Origin: Oscillospiraceae bacterium
Lineage (GTDB): Bacteria; Bacillota; Clostridia; Oscillospirales; Ruminococcaceae
Assembly: GCA_900768245.1 (NCBI GenBank)
Contig: CAAGCE010000050.1
Coordinates: 1-11,749 of the forward strand
Length of the DNA: 11,749 bases
Direction: 5' to 3'
In this document: positions 1 to 6,179 of the stretch, one piece after another
Layout of the letters: the number at the start of each line of letters is the position of its first letter
How positions within the stretch are numbered: position 1 is the first letter of the stretch
The notes under the pieces: model-generated
Databases searched by the model: none
What the model was told of the DNA's origin: nothing
The model's input: the letters and a program-made list of their open reading frames with translations, nothing else
Program-made: the position numbers and the translations under genes

Positions 1-346
1 CTCCTTCAGCTTCATAGGTTAGACGGAGAAATCGGAATTTCGTTACAAAGAAGTTTGAAATTTTTATACCTTTACGATACTCTTGCTTTCTGCGGACTAT
101 TGGTAGACGCGCATTAACGGCAAGCAAAGAGATTGCTGTGTCAGCTTGATATGTTCAAATGCTAATTAAGTATAGCATACAGCTATGAATTTTTCTATTG
201 CGTTCCCCTGACTTCGGAATAGTGGCAGGGCTGGCTATCCATGTCTTGTGCTTCTCTACCGTACATGAGCATTATTTGCAGGTCTTAATTAATCCAGAAA
301 GGGAATTTAATCTAACATATTCTTTTACTACCTTTGAAAAACTTGA
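1..346. other. Non-coding stretch beyond the integrase; expected element end
   Basis: I recognise no gene, RNA or clear repeat here. A plus-strand reading frame is open from the left edge to a stop near 108 (36 codons), but its translation matches no family I know and may be chance. The integrase at 347-1711 is transcribed towards this stretch. In many integrative elements of Firmicutes the attachment site lies just past the 3' end of int, so the element junction may be here. No second copy of a candidate att core could be found in the window. Confidence 0.3.
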
Positions 347-1711
347 TTAACAGCATCTTCCAATCGGCAACACCGACTGAATAATCTGCGCTGCAGCCGC
401 ATCAGCCGATGCTATAGCATGAGCATAAATTTTGCTCGTTGTTGCACTTGTGCTATGTCCTAATCTCTTGGCGGTAGTTGTTATCGGAACACCATTCGAG
501 ATCATTATCGAAGCATTTGTGTGACGCAGACCGTGAATTGATATGTATGGCAGATCATTTTTTATTATAAACTTATGAAACCAAGCTGATACTGTACCCG
601 GATTTATAGGTTTACCATTCCATGATGTGAATATCTTCCCACTATCTATCCATTGATCTCCAAGCTCATTTGCCTTGCTTATCTGCCAATTTCTGTAATC
701 TGACAGCATATCAATAACATCCTGCCCCACCTTTATAACTCTCGTTGAAGAAAATGTCTTGGTATCATTTTCAAATACGCCCTTTTCGGGAAGATACAAT
801 AAAGAACGAGAAATACTAATAGTACAATTCGTAAAGTCAATATCATCCCAATTAAGTCCGCAAGCCTCTCCCCTTCGCATTCCCGTATGAAGAATAAGCG
901 GAATCATCACATCAAACGGGTGATCTGCTTTTTCAGATATCAATTCAAGGAGCTTTTCAGCCTGCACATCTTCAAGATAATGTGCTTCCTTGCGACCAAC
1001 TCTCGGAGCCTTTGTACGCTTGCATGGATTGTTGTAAATAATTTCATCATATACAGCAGACTGCATAATAGTTGAAATAAGCCTATGATGATGAAGCACC
1101 GTACGATCCGAAAGCGTTTCTCCTGTCATTTCAAATATAGTATTCGTCTTGACGTCAAAATACTCCGCTACTTTTCTGGCTGTTTCTATCCCGATCCTCT
1201 TTCCTGCCCTGATAACATCGATCGTTGTTGTTGATATTCCAATGTTCTTTGCAAGTTCAGGGCGAGTATCAGTTTTCATAAGCCTTATTCCTTCTTTGTT
1301 AGGAGTACACTTTATATCTTCACGCTTAGTTTCACGAAGATTATCATAAAAAGTGTAAAGATGAAACGGCTGTATCTGTCCTATCTTAAAATGTCCAAGC
1401 GCCGGTATGATTCGACCGAGCATTCCCTTATAACGTGTAAATGTTGTTGTTTTAGTCTCACTCTCTGCACGTGGAAGCCATACCTCATTTATGTATTTGG
1501 CAAATGTCATATTTGTATCAAGAACAATCCCTCTGCGACATCTTTCCTCACACAATAAAGTCTGCTTCTCAAGTTCCTTTTCGATCTGCTTTGGTGTCAT
1601 ATCATAGTCCGGTTTCCAAGTAAAATTCCTGATAATACGCTTACCGTTTACATCTGTTCCGCAATAACAGCGAATAGTGTAGCTATCGCCACGTTTTGAA
1701 ATCTGTGCCAA
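347..1711 (-). CDS. int: Tyrosine recombinase / integrase with inserted HTH
   Basis: Site-specific tyrosine recombinase that would integrate and excise the mobile element. The order is an N-terminal arm-binding part (about 1-60), a core-binding part split by an insertion (about 68-235), and a catalytic domain (about 245-450). All catalytic residues are visible: R279 in HTGMRRGE, K318, H393 and R396 in HGLRH, H419 in LGH and the nucleophile Y429 in KIYAH. Residues about 150-198 (RPELAKNIGISTTTIDVIR onward) read as an XRE-like helix-turn-helix inserted in the core-binding domain, a layout known from clostridial integrases. The start codon is TTG, chosen because GAAAGGAAAG lies 7 nt upstream. 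At 454 aa the protein looks complete. It has its own strong promoter at 1870-1898 and a leader of about 150 nt opposed by an antisense RNA. The mobile element class (ICE, IME or prophage) cannot be told from this window. Confidence 0.95.
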   Translation of the reverse strand: MAQISKRGDSYTIRCYCGTDVNGKRIIRNFTWKPDYDMTPKQIEKELEKQTLLCEERCRRGIVLDTNMTFAKYINEVWLPRAESETKTTTFTRYKGMLGRIIPALGHFKIGQIQPFHLYTFYDNLRETKREDIKCTPNKEGIRLMKTDTRPELAKNIGISTTTIDVIRAGKRIGIETARKVAEYFDVKTNTIFEMTGETLSDRTVLHHHRLISTIMQSAVYDEIIYNNPCKRTKAPRVGRKEAHYLEDVQAEKLLELISEKADHPFDVMIPLILHTGMRRGEACGLNWDDIDFTNCTISISRSLLYLPEKGVFENDTKTFSSTRVIKVGQDVIDMLSDYRNWQISKANELGDQWIDSGKIFTSWNGKPINPGTVSAWFHKFIIKNDLPYISIHGLRHTNASIMISNGVPITTTAKRLGHSTSATTSKIYAHAIASADAAAAQIIQSVLPIGRCC

Positions 1712-1735
1712 TGTACCACTTTCCTTTCAAAAAAC

Positions 1736-1764
1736 TTGACATTCCTAAAGAAAAATGCTACAAT
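1736..1764 (+). promoter_or_regulatory. Strong sigma-A promoter, antisense to the int leader
   Basis: TTGACA at 1736-1741 and TACAAT at 1759-1764 are separated by exactly 17 bp, with an extended TGC just before the -10. No gene starts downstream on the plus strand. Transcription would begin near 1771 and run into the terminator at 1822-1859. The spacer coincides with the left arm of an inverted repeat (1742-1757), so a protein bound there could repress it. Confidence 0.7.
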
Positions 1765-1803
1765 TAACTTGTCTAGAGCTTTGTTTCATTTTTCTTTTAG
1801 GAA
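1742..1803. repeat. 16/17-bp imperfect inverted repeat in the int leader
   Basis: TTCCTAAAGAAAAATG (1742-1757) and CATTTTTCTTTTAGGAA (1787-1803) are inverted copies that differ by one A, with a 29-bp spacer containing TCTAGA. As DNA this could be an operator or a recombinase/excisionase arm site. As RNA in the int transcript it would form a long stem-loop just upstream of the int ribosome binding site, followed at a short distance by TTTTTTG, so attenuation is also possible. Confidence 0.6.
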
Positions 1804-1859
1804 TATGATTACAACGCCAATACTGCTTCTCATTATCGCAGATGAGGGGCAGTTTTTTT
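1771..1859 (+). ncRNA. Predicted ~90-nt antisense RNA to the int leader
   Basis: A near-consensus extended -10 promoter at 1736-1764 and a strong intrinsic terminator at 1822-1859 define a transcription unit of about 90 nt on the plus strand. It lies wholly inside the 5' leader of the int mRNA (predicted start near 1863), so it is perfectly complementary to it. The only small frame, ATG at 1806 (MITTPILLLIIADEG...), has AGGA only about 2 nt before the ATG and runs into the terminator, so an RNA role is more likely than a peptide. A role in damping integrase expression is inferred. Confidence 0.5.
1822..1859 (+). terminator. Intrinsic terminator of the antisense RNA
   Basis: ACTGCTTCTCAT (1822-1833) pairs with ATGAGGGGCAGT (1842-1853) over 12 bp with two G-U pairs, an 8-nt loop and a run of seven T (1853-1859). 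On the minus strand the same hairpin has no T run after it, so int transcription should pass through. Confidence 0.75.
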
Positions 1860-1869
1860 GTCTGTTTTT

Positions 1870-1898
1870 ATTATAGCATAATTAAAGTCTCTTGTCAA
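1870..1898 (-). promoter_or_regulatory. Strong sigma-A promoter for int
   Basis: On the minus strand TTGACA (1898-1893) and TATAAT (1875-1870) are separated by 17 bp, with an extended TGC. Predicted start of transcription is near 1863, giving the integrase a leader of about 150 nt. The promoter sits just after the xis stop codon at 1911, so int can be transcribed apart from xis. It faces the plus-strand promoter at 1736-1764 across about 90 bp. Confidence 0.75.
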
Positions 1899-1910
1899 TA
1901 CTTTAAAGTG

Positions 1911-2132
1911 CTAAATCGTTTTGTTTTCCATTTCTTCCGTTTGTTTGCTCTCGCTACCGTTTCCAAATACAGCTCGCATTACAGCTGCTTCAGTCACAAG
2001 TATCTTGCGCCCTGCCCTGATGCATTCGACTTGTCCGTTTAGACACATTTGTCTTAATCTGTATTCGGACAAGCCCTCGATCAAGGCAGCAGCAGCCTTT
2101 ACTGTCATTACTTTTCTTGAATTTTCCTGCAT
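1911..2132 (-). CDS. xis: Excisionase-like small HTH protein
   Basis: A 73-aa basic protein placed directly upstream of the integrase. It has the pattern of excisionase/MerR-like winged HTH proteins: a first helix (VKAAAALIEGLSEYRLRQM), then a short hairpin with GQVECIRAGRKILV, in which R and K would touch DNA. Such proteins bind att DNA and turn the integrase towards excision, and often regulate the int promoter. ATG at 2132 is preceded by GGGAGG at 6 nt. The C-terminal tail (SESKQTEEMENKTI) is polar and probably disordered. The ribosome binding site lies in one arm of an inverted repeat (2140-2148 with 2237-2245) that may control translation. Family assignment is from pattern and position only. 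Confidence 0.8.
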   Translation of the reverse strand: MQENSRKVMTVKAAAALIEGLSEYRLRQMCLNGQVECIRAGRKILVTEAAVMRAVFGNGSESKQTEEMENKTI

Positions 2133-2317
2133 AAAAATCCTCCCGAATCTCGTTATCTCTGACCTAGTCTGCGTAATCTATTAAGAATGATTCCTCCTCT
2201 ATAATATACAGTACGTTTTATTAGCATCTGCACGACATTCGGGAGAGTTTTATTCACCAAATCTAAAATAATCTACAAATCACCTCTTGCTTTTTTGTTT
2301 ATTATCACTTACCCCGA
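2133..2317. promoter_or_regulatory. xis leader with RBS-masking inverted repeat
   Basis: CTCCCGAAT (2140-2148) and ATTCGGGAG (2237-2245) form a perfect 9-bp inverted repeat. In a minus-strand mRNA from the sigma gene into xis, the downstream arm contains the xis Shine-Dalgarno sequence, so pairing would hide it. Between the arms a second good Shine-Dalgarno (GAGGAGG, near 2190) precedes no ATG but could serve a short frame from ATT. No terminator separates the sigma-like gene from xis, so they may share a transcript. Confidence 0.35.
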
Positions 2318-2718
2318 TTAAAATATATCCATATTTCCCAACTTCTTTTTCAGCTTTGCCAACGCTCTGCAAATATATGTATCTACCGTTGACTTACTTA
2401 CACCCATGATCTCTGCAGTCTGTCTATGAGTATATCTCTCATAGAAAACATGTATAACAGCAGCTCTTTGCATATCTGTCAATTCATTTTGGATAGCATC
2501 TCTTATAATATGACGCAACTCAATCTGCTCATATTCCTCGTCCGTTCCCATTGTACTTACATTGCAGAACAAATCCAATATCTCATCATCGGAAAAGTAC
2601 ACAAGTTTGTCCTTATCACGCCTTCTTCTGCGAAGTTCTCTTGAATGCATAAGATTATTGTACCTTGCAATTTCATCAGATACCTCTACTCGATTTTTTT
2701 AACATAGTAGTATTTCAT
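2318..2718 (-). CDS. Sigma-70-like factor of the mobile element, frameshifted at A7
   Basis: A small sigma-factor-like DNA-binding protein. The C-terminal part is a region 4 HTH: LTDMQRAAVIHVFYERYTH, then RQTAEIMGVSKSTVDTYICR with the recognition helix. Such small sigma-like proteins are common next to xis/int in clostridial mobile elements. An uninterrupted frame starts only at ATG 2650 (110 aa), which has no good ribosome binding site. A better start is ATG 2718, with GGAG 7 nt upstream, reading MKYYYVKK to a run of seven A (2694-2700) and then stopping at TAG 2688-2686. A -1 shift on that run continues as NRVEVSDEIARYNNL into the long frame, giving about 133 aa, and the joined N-terminus looks like that of the family. 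Either the gene has a one-base deletion, the read has a homopolymer error, or slippage on A7 is used. Confidence 0.8.
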
Positions 2719-2769
2719 GATCATACTCCATTCCGACAGATTACTGTCATAAATTTTTTTATATAAAAA

Positions 2770-2797
2770 CGCCGCCTGCTCAACCAAACAGACGACG
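2770..2797 (-). terminator. Intrinsic terminator, minus strand
   Basis: On the minus strand CGTCGTCTG (2797-2789) pairs with CAGGCGGCG (2778-2770) over 9 bp with G-U pairs and a 10-nt loop, followed by TTTTTAT. It would end transcripts coming from the two-TM gene (2922-3380) and insulate the sigma/xis/int module. Confidence 0.6.
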
Positions 2798-2843
2798 TAA
2801 TTACAGTTTTCAACACCTAATTAATTATATTTGATAAAATTCA

Positions 2844-2865
2844 GCTCCTAAATTCATTTAAGAGC
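2844..2865 (-). terminator. Weak hairpin after the two-TM gene
   Basis: GCTCTTAAAT and ATTTAGGAGC (minus strand, 2865-2844) can pair over about 10 bp with a very small loop. The sequence after it (TGAATTTTATC) is only weakly U-rich. This may help end the transcript of the gene at 2922-3380; the hairpin at 2770-2797 is the better terminator. Confidence 0.3.
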
Positions 2866-2921
2866 AGTTAAAAATGTATTTAGTATTTTCCCAACGTTCT
2901 ATCCATAGGAATCAAACAATA

Positions 2922-3380
2922 TTATAATATAACCTCAGTTTTATCTTCCTTCTCATCTTCTATTTTCTTTTCAAACTCTTCAAAAACGCACAAAACATCA
3001 TTTACAAACTTATCCCTTCTGACAAAATCGAAATATGAAGCCATAACTAAAACAGCTGCTACTAAAACTGATATTACAGTAGCAATTGTATTAAAAATTG
3101 GATTGTTGGAACAAATCGTGCTTATAACCAAAGGCACGGCAGCTAACACAACCGACAAGAAAATTTTACTTGAATGATGCTCTAAAAATGAATAAAACAT
3201 CAAGAAATGCTTGAAATTATCAACATGTTCTTTCGGAAGAATTTCAAACCTACTGATCAGATAGTTCTTCCAGTCATCATAATACTTATATTTTCTACTT
3301 GAACTTTTACACAACTTAATGTATTCCTTATATTCTTTTTCAAGGTTCAATACTTCCACAAATGGCTGATTTTTTCTCAT
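2922..3380 (-). CDS. Small two-TM membrane protein, unknown function
   Basis: I do not recognise a family with certainty. The 152-aa protein has a charged, helical N-terminal cytoplasmic part (1-60, rich in K, Y and E), two hydrophobic segments at about 71-91 (SKIFLSVVLAAVPLVISTI) and 97-117 (NTIATVISVLVAAVLVMAS), and a charged coiled C-terminal tail (FEEFEKKIEDEKEDK). This outline, two helices in the membrane flanked by helical cytoplasmic parts, is like SLATT-type effectors linked to nucleotide signalling and defence, but I see no diagnostic motif. ATG 3380 has GAGAGGAAAG about 7 nt upstream. It is separated from the Thoeris genes by a decayed gene and a hairpin, so it is probably transcribed alone. 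A terminator follows at 2770-2797. Confidence 0.7.
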   Translation of the reverse strand: MRKNQPFVEVLNLEKEYKEYIKLCKSSSRKYKYYDDWKNYLISRFEILPKEHVDNFKHFLMFYSFLEHHSSKIFLSVVLAAVPLVISTICSNNPIFNTIATVISVLVAAVLVMASYFDFVRRDKFVNDVLCVFEEFEKKIEDEKEDKTEVIL

Positions 3381-3451
3381 AATTCATCTTTCCTCTCTAT
3401 AATGATTTTTTCAACTTCGATAATAAAAGTCCGCAAAACGCTAATTTCAAA

Positions 3452-3481
3452 CCGGCAAGCTCTTTTTAGAACTTGCCGGTA
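3452..3481. terminator. Hairpin after the decayed epimerase gene
   Basis: ACCGGCAAG (3452-3460) and CTTGCCGGT (3473-3481) form a perfect 9-bp GC-rich stem with a 12-nt loop. The plus strand has AACATTTTTT after the stem and the minus strand TTTGAAATT. It lies where the terminator of the decayed minus-strand epimerase gene would be and probably is its relic, possibly working in both directions. Confidence 0.5.
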
Positions 3482-3525
3482 ACATTTTTTGAAAAATAAA
3501 AACAATACACACTATATTGTCAGAT

Positions 3526-3899
3526 CAATGAAGCGAATCAAATGTAACCTTATAACTCTTATTTCCGTCAGGCATAAAGTCCAGATCTTCACCGGTTTCC
3601 GTCGAAACAATATTTGCAAAGAACATATACGGAGAAACAGTTTTGTATCACGGCTTTTCCCATTCAGGAAGAGCATAATACAGCTCAAATTTCTCGCCTT
3701 TTATCCTGCTTGCTGTCATATAGCCGAACAAAGCGTGTTCAAAGCTGTGGAGAAATGTTTTTCAACTGTGCGCCTTCGGATAGCGTATGACCGGCTTGTT
3801 TGTCTTGCCGTCCACAGAATGCCATATCTCTCCGTTTTCCTTGTCAACCATATAGTCAAACCAGTATTTACGCATATTGTTCAGGTAACTATAATAGGA
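3526..3899 (-). pseudogene. C-terminal remnant of N-acylglucosamine 2-epimerase family gene
   Basis: Reading the minus strand in one frame gives NNMRKYWFDYMVDKENGEIW, then a stop, HSFEHALFGYMTASR, ... ELYYALPEWEKP, a second stop, and PYMFFANIVSTETGEDLDF to a final TGA at 3528-3526. The string HSFEHALFGY and the surrounding pattern are typical of the C-terminus of AGE-family sugar epimerases/isomerases, which have an (alpha/alpha)6 barrel and act on N-acetylmannosamine/glucosamine or related sugars. Two in-frame TGA codons and loss of the first about 300 codons make it a dead fragment. Its codons are more GC-rich than the neighbouring TIR genes. The upstream break coincides with the end of the TIR gene at 3901, so the defence cassette appears to have been joined onto or into an older gene here. 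Confidence 0.7.
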
Positions 3900-3900
3900 A

Positions 3901-4470
3901 TCAATTCCTTAGTATATATGTTCCGGATTCTGTTTTTGTCTTAACCATAAAACCGGGATCACTCAATGCTTGCCTGATATACTCTTTATTTAACGGCATG
4001 TGCATAGATGGAATCTTATCTATTGATGACTTAAACTTGGGTAGCTTTTCCCAAAGGTCAATAATCTCTTCCTTTATCATTCTACTGTCGCTTTCTATCA
4101 AATCATCATAAGTTGTGTAATCAGGATAAACAACAATTATAGGTAACCCCATAGTGTTTATTCCATAATCAATCTCTTCACTTAATGCACGACTATTCTT
4201 TGTAATTGAACTTAAAAAAAGAACAATATTCTTTGAATTCCGTATTCTTTCACGGAGTCGGGGTTTTAATGTTGTTTCCCAATCACTGCCATCCCTAACG
4301 TTATATGTCTTATCATGAGAGTCTATAAACGGGAAATCTGTATCAGCTGCTTTCCAAGCCTTTAGCAAATTATAATACACAAAATCATGGGTCGAATTTG
4401 CTCCAAGATTGTTTTCCGAAAATGGTTCATCAACATAAAATGCACAATAGTTTCCATTACGATATGCCAT
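3901..4470 (-). CDS. thsB: Type II Thoeris TIR protein (ThsB-like)
   Basis: A 189-aa TIR-like protein of the ThsB family (DUF1863/PF08937 type). Seen: MAYRNGNYCAFY at the start, DFPFIDSHDKTYNVRDG (about 45-61), RLRERIRNSKNIVLFLSS (71-88) and ALSEEIDYGINTMGLPIIVVY (95-115); E99 aligns with the catalytic glutamate of TIR NADases. In type II Thoeris the TIR protein, on phage infection, makes an ADP-ribose-based signal (histidine-ADPR in the studied system) that activates the macro-domain partner. ATG 4470 has AGGAGT 6 nt upstream and starts 13 nt after the thsA stop, so the two form an operon and are probably translated together. The gene ends at 3901 where the relic of an unrelated gene begins. 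The catalytic role is inferred from the family. Confidence 0.85.
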   Translation of the reverse strand: MAYRNGNYCAFYVDEPFSENNLGANSTHDFVYYNLLKAWKAADTDFPFIDSHDKTYNVRDGSDWETTLKPRLRERIRNSKNIVLFLSSITKNSRALSEEIDYGINTMGLPIIVVYPDYTTYDDLIESDSRMIKEEIIDLWEKLPKFKSSIDKIPSMHMPLNKEYIRQALSDPGFMVKTKTESGTYILRN

Positions 4471-4483
4471 AAAATTACTCCTA

Positions 4484-5371
4484 TTAAACTAAATCTAATA
4501 TTGATATTGAATTTTTTGCAGAATTTCGTACAACTATATATACGTCACAATTTATTTTGGATCTATGAAGCTGTAAGAATTTTACCAAAAACTCAAGAAT
4601 ATCCTTTTCACTCTTTCCTGTTCCTGCTCTTCCTGCTCCCAAAAGCGGAAAGATCAAGGGATTGCCTTGATTTCTTTCTATAGAATGCTCAAATCCGCAC
4701 ATTAACGCATGAATATATTCTTCATCAGTAATATATGGGTGAAGTTTTTCATCAAAGCAAGTTAATCCTAACAAAAAATATGTTGCATTTCCGGCGGTTA
4801 TTTCAACTACAGTACCTTCATCATATCTTTTTAACTTTCCGGCCGGCTTTTGATCATGTTCCAATTGTTTATAATGTTTTGCCTCCAACTGACTTTGAAT
4901 TTCTGAATCCAATTTTTTTATCTTATACGGCTTATCTTTGATTATTTTATTGATTGCAGCTCCATGCAGGGTGTTTCTGCTAATTAGATTATCATCAACT
5001 ATTGTATCAAAACATCTATTTACAGAAACCAAAATATTTCTATGCTTATACTGATTATTGCTTATCAATTCACCTGAAAATACATCGCCATATTTTACAT
5101 ATACCGCATGATTGTTTCCAACATCAAACAGTTTAACTTCTTTTGTGTTTATAACTACAACTGCACCAATAATAAAGCATATTGCAAATACAGCAAACAA
5201 AAGGAGAAGTGCAAACAATAACTTATAATACCATTCTGCACAGATAATATCATCAAATGAAACAAATAGTGCAACTATGCCCCAAAAGGCAAAAACTGTA
5301 CCGGTCCATTTCTTCGCAAAATTTAATATGTATCTTTTTTCTTTCCATATCGCCATAAAAGTATTTTTCAT
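4484..5371 (-). CDS. thsA: Two-TM plus macro-domain Thoeris effector (type II ThsA)
   Basis: A 295-aa membrane protein. Two hydrophobic helices lie at about 23-39 (TGTVFAFWGIVALFVSF) and 49-74 (YKLLFALLLLFAVFAICF onward). The rest is a cytoplasmic macro-like domain of the ThsA/DUF6430 type: YGDVFSG (94-100), ILVSVNRCFDTIVDDNLIS (113-131), NTLHGAAINKII (133-144), ITAGNATYFLLGL (191-203) and the phosphate-loop-like FPLLGAGRAGTGKS (241-254). In type II Thoeris this domain binds the TIR-made ADPR derivative, and the effector is then thought to disrupt the membrane and kill the infected cell. ATG 5371 directly follows an in-frame stop and has only a weak purine-rich upstream sequence; ATG 5356 is the alternative. 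It lies 118 nt downstream of the TBP-TIR gene and 13 nt upstream of thsB. Confidence 0.85.
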   Translation of the reverse strand: MKNTFMAIWKEKRYILNFAKKWTGTVFAFWGIVALFVSFDDIICAEWYYKLLFALLLLFAVFAICFIIGAVVVINTKEVKLFDVGNNHAVYVKYGDVFSGELISNNQYKHRNILVSVNRCFDTIVDDNLISRNTLHGAAINKIIKDKPYKIKKLDSEIQSQLEAKHYKQLEHDQKPAGKLKRYDEGTVVEITAGNATYFLLGLTCFDEKLHPYITDEEYIHALMCGFEHSIERNQGNPLIFPLLGAGRAGTGKSEKDILEFLVKFLQLHRSKINCDVYIVVRNSAKNSISILDLV

Positions 5372-5489
5372 TCTTTACTAGCATCTCTTTCAAAAATCAG
5401 TTTATAGTGATGTTAGACCCCAAAAAAGTCGGTGGATTCTTGTAAAAGTAAGTTATATTACGCTTTTTGAGATAATCTTATTTTTTCAT

Positions 5490-6140
5490 TCATATCTTAG
5501 CAGAATCAATATTATACCCCTGGCGAGACAGTTCTCTAATTAGATATATAGCTACTTCATCCACTTTGTTCTGAAAAGGAATATATATTAATCCTTGTAT
5601 ATCTGAAGGTTTTTCGAAATCTTTTGCTTCCTTTAAAATTATGGCTACTTTTTCTCTGCCAAGCTTTGCAAGAAACATTCCTAGTTCAAGAACCACATTC
5701 TGTCTTACACGTGACTTAAAATCTTCCTCATTTTTAGCTCTTCCATCATCATCTGGTGTTGCTAATACTATTGCATATCCAACTTCATCACTATATTCTT
5801 CAAGTTTTTCAATGATAGTTTGTCCACCAGATGCTTGTTGATCTAGTATAATTGGCTCTAAATCCCAACGTCGTAACAAAGCTTCAAGTTGTGTTCGTGC
5901 AATATCATCATGTCCATAAACGACAAAAATTTTCCTATTATTATTTGTAGTAGTATCACCAAGAATCGCCTTTAGGTCATCTTGATTCTTCCCTTGAACG
6001 ACATATTTACCACTGTTATAGCAATTTATAATACCTCCATTACTTAATATCAAACTTTTTCCATGAGGTATATCTTTTGTTTTTTCAACAGTAATCTTGT
6101 TGCTTGAATTTATCTTTTTCATTATTTCCTTATAATCCAT
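5490..6140 (-). CDS. TBP-like plus TIR-like (PF10137-type) protein
   Basis: A 216-aa protein with two parts. Residues about 13-60 (DIPHGKSLILSNGGIINCYN, SGKYVVQGKNQDDL) resemble the TBP-like N-terminal domain of RNase HIII, which holds nucleic acid (IPYG..., YNSGKVVVQG pattern). Residues about 69-200 are a TIR-like domain of the PF10137 'predicted nucleotide-binding' kind: KIFVVYGHDD (70-79), IILDQQASGGQTIIEKLEEY (97-116), YAIVLATPDDDGR (122-134), RQNVVLELGMFLAKLGREKV (146-165) and the DIQGLIYIPF end. E152 in NVVLELG is the expected catalytic glutamate. Relatives act as NAD-consuming effectors in CBASS-like and other defence systems. ATG 6140 has GAGGG about 7 nt upstream. It sits between the broken thsB copy and thsA, so it may be an extra sensor/enzyme of the Thoeris locus or a separate defence gene. 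The sensing role for the TBP part is inferred. Confidence 0.8.
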   Translation of the reverse strand: MDYKEIMKKINSSNKITVEKTKDIPHGKSLILSNGGIINCYNSGKYVVQGKNQDDLKAILGDTTTNNNRKIFVVYGHDDIARTQLEALLRRWDLEPIILDQQASGGQTIIEKLEEYSDEVGYAIVLATPDDDGRAKNEEDFKSRVRQNVVLELGMFLAKLGREKVAIILKEAKDFEKPSDIQGLIYIPFQNKVDEVAIYLIRELSRQGYNIDSAKI

Positions 6141-6179
6141 ACTATTCCCTCTCTGAAATGTATATTAAATCAAACCCAC

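Noticed and set aside
1..108. Plus-strand frame open at the left edge (36 codons)
   Set aside because: Too short, no recognisable motif, and no supporting context inside the window.
1806..1875. Small hydrophobic peptide (MITTPILLLIIADEG...) resembling a type I toxin
   Set aside because: AGGA lies only about 2 nt before the ATG, and the frame runs through the terminator hairpin, so most transcripts would end inside it.
1842..2184. Plus-strand frames over the excisionase gene
   Set aside because: The minus-strand gene has a good ribosome binding site, HTH pattern and the expected place before int; the plus frames show nothing.
3489..3944. Plus-strand open frame of 151 codons
   Set aside because: It is the reverse strand of the decayed epimerase fragment, whose minus-strand reading shows clear family motifs.
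5372..5489. Possible promoter (TATAAA) before thsA
   Set aside because: No -35 at a suitable distance; the gene is more simply read as part of the upstream operon.
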